Shown here: positions 56,366-64,000 of the stretch, piece by piece | How positions within the stretch are numbered: position 1 is the first letter of the stretch | How the letters are laid out: the number at the start of each line of letters is the position of its first letter | Assembly (NCBI GenBank): GCA_943789105.1 | Contig: CALSSW010000005.1 | Location: forward strand, 290,001-354,000 | Length of the DNA: 64,000 bases | Source: an uncultured Ulvibacter sp. | GTDB taxonomy: Bacteria > Bacteroidota > Bacteroidia > Flavobacteriales > Flavobacteriaceae | Direction of reading: 5' to 3' | The notes under the pieces: model-generated | Databases searched by the model: none | What the model was told of the DNA's origin: nothing | Seen by the model: the letters and a program-made list of their open reading frames with translations, nothing else | Program-made: the position numbers and the translations under genes

Positions 56366-57316
56366 ATGGCAAAAACAGTAAAAAATCCTTTTAAAAATTC
56401 AAAACTCAAAGCCTTTATTGTCTTTTTGTTTTTAGCTTCTTTTTTTTGGATTTTAACCAAATTCTCAAAACCAGATGTTGCCTCTGTGGTTGCCACCATA
56501 AGCTATGTTAATATTCCTCAAGGGTTTATTTTAAAAGAAAATACAATTCAAGATTTTTCTTTTAATGTTAATGCCACACGTTTTGAGTTTTTAGGCTATG
56601 TTTTTAATAAACCCGATATTAAAATTGATGTAAGTACCTACTTTAACGAAACTACAAATACAGCAAAAGTAGATGGCGCAGCACTTGAGAAACTTATATT
56701 AAAGCAAGTAGTAAATGGAGGTTTTGTTACTCAGCTATCTTTACCAGAACTTACTTTAACCCTAGAACAACTTAGTTTTAAGAAAGTTCCAGTTGTGGGG
56801 CAAATTTTAATTTCATACGATGTTGGTTTTGATGGTATGGGCCCCAAGCAAATTAAGCCAGATTCTGTAACTATCACTGGTTCAAAAAAAATGTTGGATA
56901 CTATTTTCTCACTAAATACGAGCCCTATAGAACTTAAAGATATTTCAGCATCTTTTGCTCAGGATGTTTCGCTTCAAAGTTGGCCAAATACTTCAGTAAC
57001 AATTTCTCCCAAACAAGTGACCATATCTCAAGAGGTGTCTGAGTATTCTCAGAAAATACTTATAGTTCCTGTAACTATGGTAAACCAACCATCTCAAGGT
57101 AATTTTAAACTACTACCTGCTAGCATTAGGGTTGCTTTCAATGTTCCAGTAGCTCAGTTTAATGAAATAGTCTCTAAAGATTTCACCATTATTTGTGATT
57201 ATAACGCAAGAGATGTAGAAGATAATTTCATGATACCTTTAGTTACGCAGATGCCTGCTAATATTACGGGTGTAGAGATGGAGACAAAAAAAATTGACTT
57301 ATTAATATTTAAATGA
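56366..57316 (+). CDS. YbbR-domain membrane protein (CdaR-like)
   Basis: A 316-residue protein with one N-terminal TM helix (about 15-33, FIVFLFLASFFWILTKF) and the rest in the periplasm, with beta-rich repeats of the YbbR type (PVVGQILISYDVGFDGMG; PDSVTITGSKKMLDTI). YbbR proteins are linked to cyclic-di-AMP control in Firmicutes; here only the architecture is shared. Its stop overlaps the coaE start by 4 bases, an order common in Flavobacteriia. Confidence 0.78.
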   Translation: MAKTVKNPFKNSKLKAFIVFLFLASFFWILTKFSKPDVASVVATISYVNIPQGFILKENTIQDFSFNVNATRFEFLGYVFNKPDIKIDVSTYFNETTNTAKVDGAALEKLILKQVVNGGFVTQLSLPELTLTLEQLSFKKVPVVGQILISYDVGFDGMGPKQIKPDSVTITGSKKMLDTIFSLNTSPIELKDISASFAQDVSLQSWPNTSVTISPKQVTISQEVSEYSQKILIVPVTMVNQPSQGNFKLLPASIRVAFNVPVAQFNEIVSKDFTIICDYNARDVEDNFMIPLVTQMPANITGVEMETKKIDLLIFK

Positions 57317-57909
57317 AAATAGTTGGACTTACAGGAGGTATAGGTACTGGTAAATCTACCATAGCAGAGCTTTTTAAAGCTATGGGAGTTCCTGTGTATA
57401 TTGCCGATAGTGAGGCTAAAAAGATTTTAGCATCTTCTAGGGTAGTTCGGTCAAAAGTAATTTCATTACTAGGTGCGTCAGCATATACAAATAAGGAGCC
57501 TAATCGTGACTATATAGCACAATTAGTTTTTAATGATCCAGATTTATTAGCCAGTTTAAATGCTATAATTCATCCCCAAGTACATACAAGTTTTAAGCTG
57601 TGGGCAAAAATGCAGGATGCACCTTATTGTATAAAAGAAGCTGCTATTTTATTTGAAAATGGTGGTTTTACTCAGTGTGATGCCACTATTTTGGTAACTG
57701 CCCCAACAAAACTAAAAATAGAAAGAGTGCTCGCTAGAGATAAAACTTCACTCAAAAAAATACAAGCACGTATGGAAAACCAATGGGAGGATCAAAAGAA
57801 AATTCCGTTGGCAAATTATGTTATTGAAAACATAGATATCACAAGCACAAAAAATCAAGTACAAAAAATTCACAAAACACTCCTAAGTACTTGTGTTTCA
57901 TCTCTCTAG
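57313..57909 (+). CDS. coaE: Dephospho-CoA kinase
   Basis: Final CoA-synthesis step: ATP-dependent phosphorylation of dephospho-CoA. The 198-residue P-loop kinase begins VGLTGGIGTGKSTIAELF, followed by VYIADSEAKKIL and, later, RxxxRxxxR-like VLARDKTSLKKIQARM. The ATG overlaps the YbbR gene stop by 4 bases. Confidence 0.95.
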   Translation: MKIVGLTGGIGTGKSTIAELFKAMGVPVYIADSEAKKILASSRVVRSKVISLLGASAYTNKEPNRDYIAQLVFNDPDLLASLNAIIHPQVHTSFKLWAKMQDAPYCIKEAAILFENGGFTQCDATILVTAPTKLKIERVLARDKTSLKKIQARMENQWEDQKKIPLANYVIENIDITSTKNQVQKIHKTLLSTCVSSL

Positions 57910-57960
57910 TTTTTTTGTTATTATTAAGTTAAAGACAAGAATGGCTATATGTTAAAAACT

Positions 57961-57968
57961 TACTTTTG
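57961..57968 (+). promoter_or_regulatory. -7 promoter box (TACTTTTG) of the histidine kinase gene, predicted leaderless
   Basis: TAnnTTTG match with four bases (AGTT) before the ATG at 57973, the same spacing as at ligA. Confidence 0.45.
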
Positions 57969-57972
57969 AGTT

Positions 57973-59535
57973 ATGGATAAAAAAATCTTTAGCTTACTAG
58001 TTGCGTTAATGGCGCTTTCTCTACTAGGGATTATTTTTGTTCAATGGTACTGGATTTCTAATTCTTATGATAATAAAGAAACTCAGTTCATCTCTAATGT
58101 TAGGCAAGTTTTAGTAAATACCTCAGAAGAAATTGAGTTAAAGGAAATTGAAAAATACTACACTATTTATAGTGATATTTTGTCTGAAGCAGGTACACCA
58201 GAGAGTATTAGTATTAGTGAATTAATTTATAAAATTAATACCGATAAAACCAATGACTCCTTTATATTCTCTGACGGAATTTTAGAAGAAGATTATAAAA
58301 TTTCTACTAGTTTTCTAGATACTGACATTGATAGCATTGTCTTTAAGAAGGTCACTAGTAAAACAAAAACCCAAAAAGTATTGCAAAGTATTGATGGGTC
58401 AAGCAATAAAATTATAAAAACAGAGTCTTTTGCAAGATTAAAAGATTATGAAAAGATACAATTTGAAAATGCCTTTGCTAATATTTCTACTAATACACCA
58501 TTGCATAGAAGGGTAACTGCACAAGAAATTGAGAAGAGTATTTCAAAACAATTAGAGGATAGGGGTGTGAGGTCAAGATTTCAGTTTGCCGTTTATAGTA
58601 ATAACTTGGCTACTAAAGTAAGGTCCAAAAAATTTGAAATTTCTCCACAAACTACCTTTAGAGTTCCTTTGTTCGAGAATAATGACCTTAACAAAGGATA
58701 TCAGTTATATGTTAATTTTTACGAACAAGAACGTGATGTTTGGTCAACGATTTTTGGAATGTCTATACTATCGCTTTGTTTTACCAGTGTCATTTTCATT
58801 GCTTTTTATAGTGCCTTGAACCAACTGGTAAAACAAAGACAAATAGCCCAAGTCAAAAATGATTTTATCAATAACATGACACACGAGTTTAAAACACCTA
58901 TTGCTACCATCGGTTTGGCTCTAGATGCGCTTAAAAATCCAAAGGTTAAAGGGGATGAGGTTTTTTTTGCTAAATATTTGAAGATGATTCGTGATGAAAA
59001 TAAAAGAATGTTAGGCCAAGTAGAAGATGTGCTACGTATTTCTAGTCTTGAAAAAAATGAGCTTGATTTACCTAAAGAGCATCACAATGTACATCACATC
59101 ATTGAAGATTCTGTGTCGCATATCACCCTTATTGTTGAAGATAACGGGGGATATGTAAAACCGCATTTTGGGGCTTTAAAAACAGATGTTTTTGTCAATG
59201 AGCCCCACCTTACAAACGTGATTGTAAACATTCTGGATAATGCAGTAAAATACTCAGAAGGACCGCCAAAAATTGATCTATACACTCAAAGCACTAAAGA
59301 CAGAGTTATTATAAAAATTCAAGACCAAGGCATTGGCATGAGTAAAGCAGTACAAAATAAAATATTTGACAAGTTCTACCGTGTACCCACCGGAGATATT
59401 CACAATGTTAAGGGACATGGACTTGGATTGTCTTATGTAAAAAAAATACTCGATGATCATGATGCAAAAATCACCATCGAGAGTGAAAAAGGAAAAGGAA
59501 GCACATTCATAATTAAATTACACTTAATATCTTAA
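57973..59535 (+). CDS. Sensor histidine kinase (RprX-like)
   Basis: Membrane sensor of a two-component system. The 520-residue protein has TM1 (about 6-26), a large periplasmic sensor domain (about 30-255), TM2 (about 258-280), the dimerisation/phosphoacceptor box with His304 in NMTHEFKTPIATIG, and a catalytic domain with VIVNILDNAVKYS (N box) and GHGLGLSYVKKI (G box). The partner regulator starts 3 bases after its stop. The pair resembles RprX/RprY of Bacteroides and Porphyromonas; the signal is unknown. Confidence 0.87.
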   Translation: MDKKIFSLLVALMALSLLGIIFVQWYWISNSYDNKETQFISNVRQVLVNTSEEIELKEIEKYYTIYSDILSEAGTPESISISELIYKINTDKTNDSFIFSDGILEEDYKISTSFLDTDIDSIVFKKVTSKTKTQKVLQSIDGSSNKIIKTESFARLKDYEKIQFENAFANISTNTPLHRRVTAQEIEKSISKQLEDRGVRSRFQFAVYSNNLATKVRSKKFEISPQTTFRVPLFENNDLNKGYQLYVNFYEQERDVWSTIFGMSILSLCFTSVIFIAFYSALNQLVKQRQIAQVKNDFINNMTHEFKTPIATIGLALDALKNPKVKGDEVFFAKYLKMIRDENKRMLGQVEDVLRISSLEKNELDLPKEHHNVHHIIEDSVSHITLIVEDNGGYVKPHFGALKTDVFVNEPHLTNVIVNILDNAVKYSEGPPKIDLYTQSTKDRVIIKIQDQGIGMSKAVQNKIFDKFYRVPTGDIHNVKGHGLGLSYVKKILDDHDAKITIESEKGKGSTFIIKLHLIS

Positions 59536-59538
59536 CGT

Positions 59539-60255
59539 ATGGAAACTGAAAACAAAAAAATACTACTGGTAGAGGACGATCCAAATTTCGGAACTGTCCT
59601 AAAAGATTACCTTACCATGAATGACTACAATGTTGTACATGCCAAAAACGGAATGGAAGGATTTGAAAAATTTAAAAAAGATGATTATGATCTTTGTATT
59701 TTAGATGTAATGATGCCCTATAAAGATGGGTTTACATTGGCAAAAGAAATTCGTGAAAAAAATCAAGACGTACCAATTATCTTTCTAACAGCAAAAGCAA
59801 TGAAAGAAGATGTTTTAAAAGGTTATAAAGTAGGAGCAGATGATTACCTTAATAAGCCATTTGATAGCGAAGTTCTTTTAATGAAAATTAAAGCTATCAT
59901 TCAACGCAAGGCAAAAGACTCTATTGCAGATAGTAAAGAGTTTGAATTTCAAATAGGAAATTTCTTCTTAAACTCTAAACTTAGATTTTTAACTTTTCAT
60001 AAAGAAAACCCAGTAAAACTATCTCCAAAAGAAAATGAGTTATTGCGTTTATTGGCTTTGCATAAAAATGATCTTATGCCAAGAGAACTTGCGCTGATTA
60101 AAATTTGGAGAGATGACAACTATTTTACCTCTAGAAGTATGGATGTATACATCGCTAAGCTGCGTAAGTACCTAAATAAAGAAGATGACGTAGAGATCAT
60201 AAATATTCACGGAGAAGGATTTCGTTTGGTTGTGAAAAGTGAAGTTGATATTTAA
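59539..60255 (+). CDS. OmpR-family response regulator (RprY-like)
   Basis: Cytoplasmic regulator paired with the preceding kinase. Receiver domain (about 5-120) with acidic pocket Asp13/Asp14, phosphoacceptor Asp56 in LCILDVMMP and Lys106 in YLNKPF; then a winged-helix DNA-binding domain (about 140-235; LSPKENELLRLLALHKN, SRSMDVYIAKLRKYL). Length 238 residues is standard. A bidirectional terminator follows. Confidence 0.92.
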   Translation: METENKKILLVEDDPNFGTVLKDYLTMNDYNVVHAKNGMEGFEKFKKDDYDLCILDVMMPYKDGFTLAKEIREKNQDVPIIFLTAKAMKEDVLKGYKVGADDYLNKPFDSEVLLMKIKAIIQRKAKDSIADSKEFEFQIGNFFLNSKLRFLTFHKENPVKLSPKENELLRLLALHKNDLMPRELALIKIWRDDNYFTSRSMDVYIAKLRKYLNKEDDVEIINIHGEGFRLVVKSEVDI

Positions 60256-60276
60256 CATAAACACATACGTAAGTGT

Positions 60277-60305
60277 AAAAAACGCCCTGTTATAGGGCGT
60301 TTTTT
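60277..60305. terminator. Bidirectional terminator between the response regulator and miaA
   Basis: A perfect 12-bp stem, AAAAAACGCCCT / AGGGCGTTTTTT, with loop GTTAT. The miaA stop codon (minus strand) lies in the loop. Confidence 0.93.
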
Positions 60306-61204
60306 AATTTTATAAAATTAACTATATCATCACTTTTACTGGTATAGTCAAACCAATGTATGTCTTGGTTTTTTCTAAACCATGTGCCTTGTCTTTTCGC
60401 AAAACGCCTGGTATTTTTCTTAATTTCTTCTACCGCTTTTTCTAGAGAGTGTGTCCCATCAAAATATTGAAACAATTCTCTATAGCCAACGGTTTGTAAG
60501 GCATTTAACTCTTTGTGTGGATACAGGTTTTTTGCTTCTTGTAAAAGCCCATTTTCTAACATGACATCTACCCTTTTATTGATGCGTTCATAGACTATTG
60601 GCCTTTCTGCGGTAAGACCTACGTAGAGTGTTTCAAAATTTCTATTGGCAGGTTTAGCTTTTAAAAAACTAGAGTAGGGTTTGCCTGTTGCTCTATAAAT
60701 TTCTAGGGCTCGTAGTACCCTTCTAGGATTTTCTGTATCCATTGTTTTGTAATACATTGGATCCACACTCATCAGCTCTTGTTGTAAGAGCTGTAAGCCA
60801 TCATTGTCTAGTTGTGTGTTTAACGCTTCTCTAATTTCTTTAGCAATATCAGGGAAAATATCTAAGCCATTTATTACAGCATCTACATAAAGTCCAGATC
60901 CTCCTACTAGTAAAGCCGTAGATTTTTCGCTAAATAGGGTATCTAGTTTTAAAAGCGCTTCTCGCTCAAAATCTCCAACGCTATAGGTGTCAAAAATACT
61001 TTTATGTTGTATAAAATGATGTGGCACTGAAGCTAGCTCTTGGGGAGATGGTACGGCAGTACCAATATTCATTGATGTATAAAATTGGCGTGAATCTGCA
61101 GATATTATTTCTGTATCAAAAGCTTTTGCAATAGCAATACTTAGGGTTGTTTTGCCAATAGCAGTTGCGCCCACAATACATATGAGTAATGGTTTTTTGG
61201 ACAT
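60290..61204 (-). CDS. miaA: tRNA dimethylallyltransferase
   Basis: Adds the dimethylallyl group to A37 of tRNAs reading U-initial codons. The 304-residue protein has the P-loop IVGATAIGKTTLSIAIA, SADSRQFYTSMNIGTA and VGGSGLYVDAVINGLD, then ENPRRVLRALEIYRATGKP. Its start overlaps the ion-channel stop (TAATG), so it is translationally coupled to that gene, an odd pairing in function. Confidence 0.95.
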   Translation of the reverse strand: MSKKPLLICIVGATAIGKTTLSIAIAKAFDTEIISADSRQFYTSMNIGTAVPSPQELASVPHHFIQHKSIFDTYSVGDFEREALLKLDTLFSEKSTALLVGGSGLYVDAVINGLDIFPDIAKEIREALNTQLDNDGLQLLQQELMSVDPMYYKTMDTENPRRVLRALEIYRATGKPYSSFLKAKPANRNFETLYVGLTAERPIVYERINKRVDVMLENGLLQEAKNLYPHKELNALQTVGYRELFQYFDGTHSLEKAVEEIKKNTRRFAKRQGTWFRKNQDIHWFDYTSKSDDIVNFIKLKNAL

Positions 61205-62055
61205 TAGATTTTAGAATCTTCCTCGAGAAGGGTTGTACCACATTTATGACAAAATTCTGCATGGTCATGGTGGTTGTCTTCATTGCAATTTTGACAACAC
61301 TGTGTGTTTATATGAATGTACTGTGGATCATCTACAGCAGGTTTTTTTTTGCTGGCATATTCTGCGCTTACAATTCCCGTTGGGACTGCTATTATTCCAT
61401 ACCCCATAATCATAATAACAGCGGCTATAAATTGCCCAAGAGGCGTAACTGGAGCAATATCTCCAAAGCCAACAGTAGTAAGGGTAACAATACACCAATA
61501 TACACTCACAGGGATACTAACAAAACCACTTTGTTCTCCCTCTACTAAATACATAATTGTACCTGCTATAATAGATAGAATGAGCACCGCAAATAAAAAC
61601 ACAAATATCTTAGGTTTACTATCACGCAGCGCTTTGTTTAGTTTATTTGCCTCTCCCATGTAGCGGGTAACTTTTAGTATTCTAAAAACCCTTAATAACC
61701 TTAGTGCTCTTACTGCCAGAAGTGCATTACTTCCTGCTAAAATAAAGGAAAGATAAAGCGGTATGGTAGAGAGAAAGTCAATAATACCATAAAAACTAAA
61801 AATATAATTAGAAGCTTTTTTTACAGTGATGATTCGTAAGATATATTCTATGGTAAAGAATATAGTGATAACCCATTCACCAAAATATAGGAGGTCATGA
61901 TAATGTGTGTCTATAGAGGTTACACTCTCTAACATGACCAGTATGACACTAACTAAAATTAAAATAAGTAATACAATATCAAAGAGTTTACCCATGGGGG
62001 TATCTGCCTCATAGATAATGGTGTGTAATTTGTTTTTTAAATTATTGCTAGTCAA
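61204..62055 (-). CDS. Voltage-gated-type potassium channel with C-terminal zinc ribbon
   Basis: A 283-residue, six-helix channel subunit. S4-like segment 116-131 has arginines every third position (RALRLLRVFRILKVTR); the pore filter is TTVGFGD (193-199), the potassium signature. After S6 the tail (about 245-283) carries Cys253, Cys254, Cys257, then Cys269 and Cys272, a probable zinc ribbon that also holds several histidines. Start is TTG 62055. It would act as an inner-membrane tetramer; gating is unknown. Confidence 0.87.
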   Translation of the reverse strand: MTSNNLKNKLHTIIYEADTPMGKLFDIVLLILILVSVILVMLESVTSIDTHYHDLLYFGEWVITIFFTIEYILRIITVKKASNYIFSFYGIIDFLSTIPLYLSFILAGSNALLAVRALRLLRVFRILKVTRYMGEANKLNKALRDSKPKIFVFLFAVLILSIIAGTIMYLVEGEQSGFVSIPVSVYWCIVTLTTVGFGDIAPVTPLGQFIAAVIMIMGYGIIAVPTGIVSAEYASKKKPAVDDPQYIHINTQCCQNCNEDNHHDHAEFCHKCGTTLLEEDSKI

Positions 62056-62100
62056 TATTTTAATTTTATACTGTTAAAAATACAGAAGTTTCTATAAACT

Positions 62101-63477
62101 TTAATGGTTTACATCTAGATTTATAATTTTAATCACTTTTCGTTTTCTTAGGTAAGACTGCAAAATATGTTGTGCATCTCTATTATTGTGCATAGGTCTT
62201 ATTATAGATTTTAATATTTCAGGATTGGTGATTTGATGATTTAAAGTATAATACCCAAACCCTCTATAGATTCCTTTTTCTATTAAAACAACAGATCGCT
62301 CCTGGGTATTTCTTCCTTTATCAATGACAAGCATATGTTGGTTTTGATAACTGTAGTTGTTTAGAAATTCTGCTACTTTTTTGTTGTAAGCCTCTGGGCT
62401 CTCTTTTTCAATACAGGCTCCCAGGCATTCTTTTATACCGTAACTAAAACAAGCTTTATCTGCATCTTGTATACCACCAAGTTTTTGACATAAAGCATAT
62501 TTTTCAATAATTTTCTCAAGATTGGCCTTGGCAGATTGAAGATTGCTAAAAGTAGTAATGGCTTTTTTACGAGCATCTACCTTTTCAATCTTTAAATTTA
62601 TATAGCCCTTACTGTCTTTAAAGGATGTAAGTTGTGCATTAAAGGCTCTTTTTCTTAGCGCTCTATTGTATTTTGGGTTGAGTTGTTTTATGTCTTCACT
62701 TTCTTTTAAAAGTGCAATAAGCTCATTTCCTGTTTTTTCATAGCTTACGTTTGTAACTTCAAGTTGTATTTTTTTAGATTTTCTATTGTCGTTGGTGAAA
62801 TGTTGGGTCAGCCTTTTTTGAATGTTTTTACTTTTTCCGATGTAAATAATAGTACCATCTTCTCGGTGCATATAATAAACACCAGTATCTGTAGGTGCTG
62901 CTTTGATAAGTTCTAGTAATTTTGAATCTATATTTGTTCTAGGATTTGCTTTAATATGCTGTTGTACCATTTCTTTTTTAGCATCCTTTAAAAGTAGTAG
63001 CTTGAAAAGTTCAACGGTGGCTAGGGCATCTCCCCCTGCGCGATGTCTATTGGCTATTGGTATGCCTAATGCTTGGACGAGTTTTCCAAGACTGTAGGAG
63101 GCCATATCTGGCATTAGCTGCTTAGCCAGCTCAACGGTGCAAAGTGTTTTCTTGTCAAAATTGTACCCTAACCTGTCAAATTCTGTGGTAAGAATTCTAT
63201 TGTCAAATTGGGCATTATGGGCTACTAATATAGCCCCGTCGGTTATTTCTATAATACGTTTTGCAACCTCATGAAATTTTGGCGCTGTACGTAGCATTGC
63301 ATTATTAATTCCAGTAAGGTTTACCACGAAAGGTTGTATTGGTATTTCAGGGTTTACAAGACTCGCAAATTGATCTACTACCTTTTCTCCATCAAAACGA
63401 TAGATTGCAATTTCTGTGATGCCCTCTTCATTATACTTTCCTCCAGTAGTCTCTATGTCTAAAATTGCGTATTCCAA
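62101..63477 (-). CDS. DnaQ-type exonuclease fused to GIY-YIG (UvrC-like) nuclease
   Basis: A 458-residue DNA-processing enzyme. The N-terminal DEDD exonuclease (about 1-165) has AILDIETTG, the VAHNAQFDNRIL loop and HRAGGDALATVEL. A GIY-YIG nuclease follows (about 195-275, GVYYMHREDGTIIYIGKSKN), then a UvrC-like segment with a cysteine pattern (YALCQKLGG ... CFSYGIKECLGAC). Such proteins may act in nucleotide excision repair alongside or in place of Cho; the precise role is not settled. It shares a minus-strand run with yggS. Confidence 0.87.
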   Translation of the reverse strand: MEYAILDIETTGGKYNEEGITEIAIYRFDGEKVVDQFASLVNPEIPIQPFVVNLTGINNAMLRTAPKFHEVAKRIIEITDGAILVAHNAQFDNRILTTEFDRLGYNFDKKTLCTVELAKQLMPDMASYSLGKLVQALGIPIANRHRAGGDALATVELFKLLLLKDAKKEMVQQHIKANPRTNIDSKLLELIKAAPTDTGVYYMHREDGTIIYIGKSKNIQKRLTQHFTNDNRKSKKIQLEVTNVSYEKTGNELIALLKESEDIKQLNPKYNRALRKRAFNAQLTSFKDSKGYINLKIEKVDARKKAITTFSNLQSAKANLEKIIEKYALCQKLGGIQDADKACFSYGIKECLGACIEKESPEAYNKKVAEFLNNYSYQNQHMLVIDKGRNTQERSVVLIEKGIYRGFGYYTLNHQITNPEILKSIIRPMHNNRDAQHILQSYLRKRKVIKIINLDVNH

Positions 63478-63488
63478 TATGTAAGAAC

Positions 63489-64000
63489 TTAATTATAATT
63501 TCTAGCTCCAAAAATAGAACTTCCAATGCGTACCATGGTGCTTCCATGGTTTAATGCCAGGGTATAATCACCGCTCATCCCCATGCTTAAAACACTTAAT
63601 TGTGGGTGTTGTTTTATAAACTCCTTGTGTAGGGAACTTAGTTTTTTAAATTCTGTATCTATTTGTGTTTTATTATCTGTAAAACTAGCCATACCCATAA
63701 GGCCAATGATAGAAACATGAGGCAGTGTTGCTTGAATATCTTTGGCAAGTAATTGTAAGGCATCTGCTTGGTGTAGACCAAATTTGTGTTCTTCTGCTGC
63801 AATTTTAATTTGCAACAAGCACTTAATTACTCTATTGTGTTTGGCGGCTTGTTTGTTAATTTCTCGAAGTAATTTGAGACTATCTACGGTATGTATTAAA
63901 TCTACAAAAGGAGCCATGTATTTCACCTTATTGGTTTGAACATGTCCAATCATGTGCCATTGTATGTCTTTGGGCATTTCTTCCCATTTAGAGGCCATTT
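63489..64000 (-). CDS. YggS-family PLP-binding protein, partial
   Basis: C-terminal part of the PLP homeostasis protein (YggS/PLPBP). The visible ~170 residues include WHMIGHVQTNKVKYM, DSLKLLREINKQA, GLMGMASF and the end LSMGMSGDYTLALNHGSTMVRIGSSIFG, which are diagnostic. The N-terminus with the PLP lysine lies beyond the window edge. It is 11 bases upstream of the exonuclease gene on the same strand. Confidence 0.92.
   Translation of the reverse strand, partial: MASKWEEMPKDIQWHMIGHVQTNKVKYMAPFVDLIHTVDSLKLLREINKQAAKHNRVIKCLLQIKIAAEEHKFGLHQADALQLLAKDIQATLPHVSIIGLMGMASFTDNKTQIDTEFKKLSSLHKEFIKQHPQLSVLSMGMSGDYTLALNHGSTMVRIGSSIFGARNYN

Overview
This window looks like chromosomal DNA from a low-GC member of the Flavobacteriaceae (Bacteroidota), probably marine. 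Four things point there. The gene families are typical of that group: a DUF4249 lipoprotein with its TonB receptor, a type IX secretion sorting domain, an RprX/RprY-type two-component pair, a Bacteroidota-type RNA polymerase omega subunit, and monomeric NADP-isocitrate dehydrogenase. Shine-Dalgarno sequences are absent, TTG starts are frequent, and the Bacteroidota -7 promoter box TAnnTTTG occurs upstream of many genes. No rRNA, tRNA, insertion sequence, prophage or CRISPR array was seen.

Layout. 1-7.3 kb, mostly minus strand: murQ, a DUF4249/TonB-receptor pair, icd, a 580-base gap that may encode a structured small RNA with a tiny hydrophobic peptide, and rplS with a possible structured leader. 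7.5-24.4 kb, housekeeping: a KAS III enzyme, a CoA-binding protein, a sodium symporter, recR with a glycosyltransferase, a 2-oxoacid dehydrogenase E2, an M28 peptidase, a metallo-beta-lactamase/rhodanese protein, a lipid A-type acyltransferase, a nitroreductase, an MsbA-like ABC exporter, ribB with a degenerate ribA domain, trxB, a thioesterase-like protein and OxyR. 24.5-35.6 kb, the accessory part: a surface-polysaccharide locus with a one-TM DPGxG protein, a methyltransferase with a kinase-like N-terminal motif, a membrane phosphatase/sulfatase-like protein, a frameshifted FemAB-like acyltransferase, a sugar aminotransferase, a flippase, four glycosyltransferases and an FdtA-type sugar ketoisomerase. 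35.8-45.7 kb: a lysozyme-like protein, an RsmI-type methylase, a secreted sugar dehydrogenase, a LMW phosphatase, dnaA, a frameshifted ybgC-type thioesterase, a YigZ-family protein, a DMT transporter, a frameshifted ribD, a GNAT protein, prmC and a LOG-family protein. 45.8-64 kb: ligA, DUF6913, dapA, bamD-rpoZ-coaBC-DUF4835, recN, fabI, a glycosyltransferase, a YbbR-like protein, coaE, the rprX/rprY-type pair, miaA, a voltage-gated-type ion channel, an exonuclease/GIY-YIG fusion and a yggS cut by the window edge.

How the genes work together. The accessory locus looks able to assemble and export an amino-sugar-containing glycan: FdtA plus the DegT aminotransferase would make a 3-amino-3,6-dideoxyhexose, the glycosyltransferases build the unit and the flippase moves it across the membrane. 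The remainder is cell-envelope, cofactor (riboflavin, CoA), DNA-repair and translation housekeeping. Three conserved genes (femAB-like, ybgC, ribD) are each broken by a single-base shift in the same direction. Because ribD should be needed for riboflavin synthesis, sequence error is at least as likely as gene decay.

The most interesting items are the orphan RNA/peptide unit at 6480-6757, the possible rplS leader, the DPGxG-methyltransferase-phosphatase module with its kinase-like motif, and several promoter boxes placed so that the mRNA would be leaderless. All functions are inferred by reading the sequence; no database search was run.
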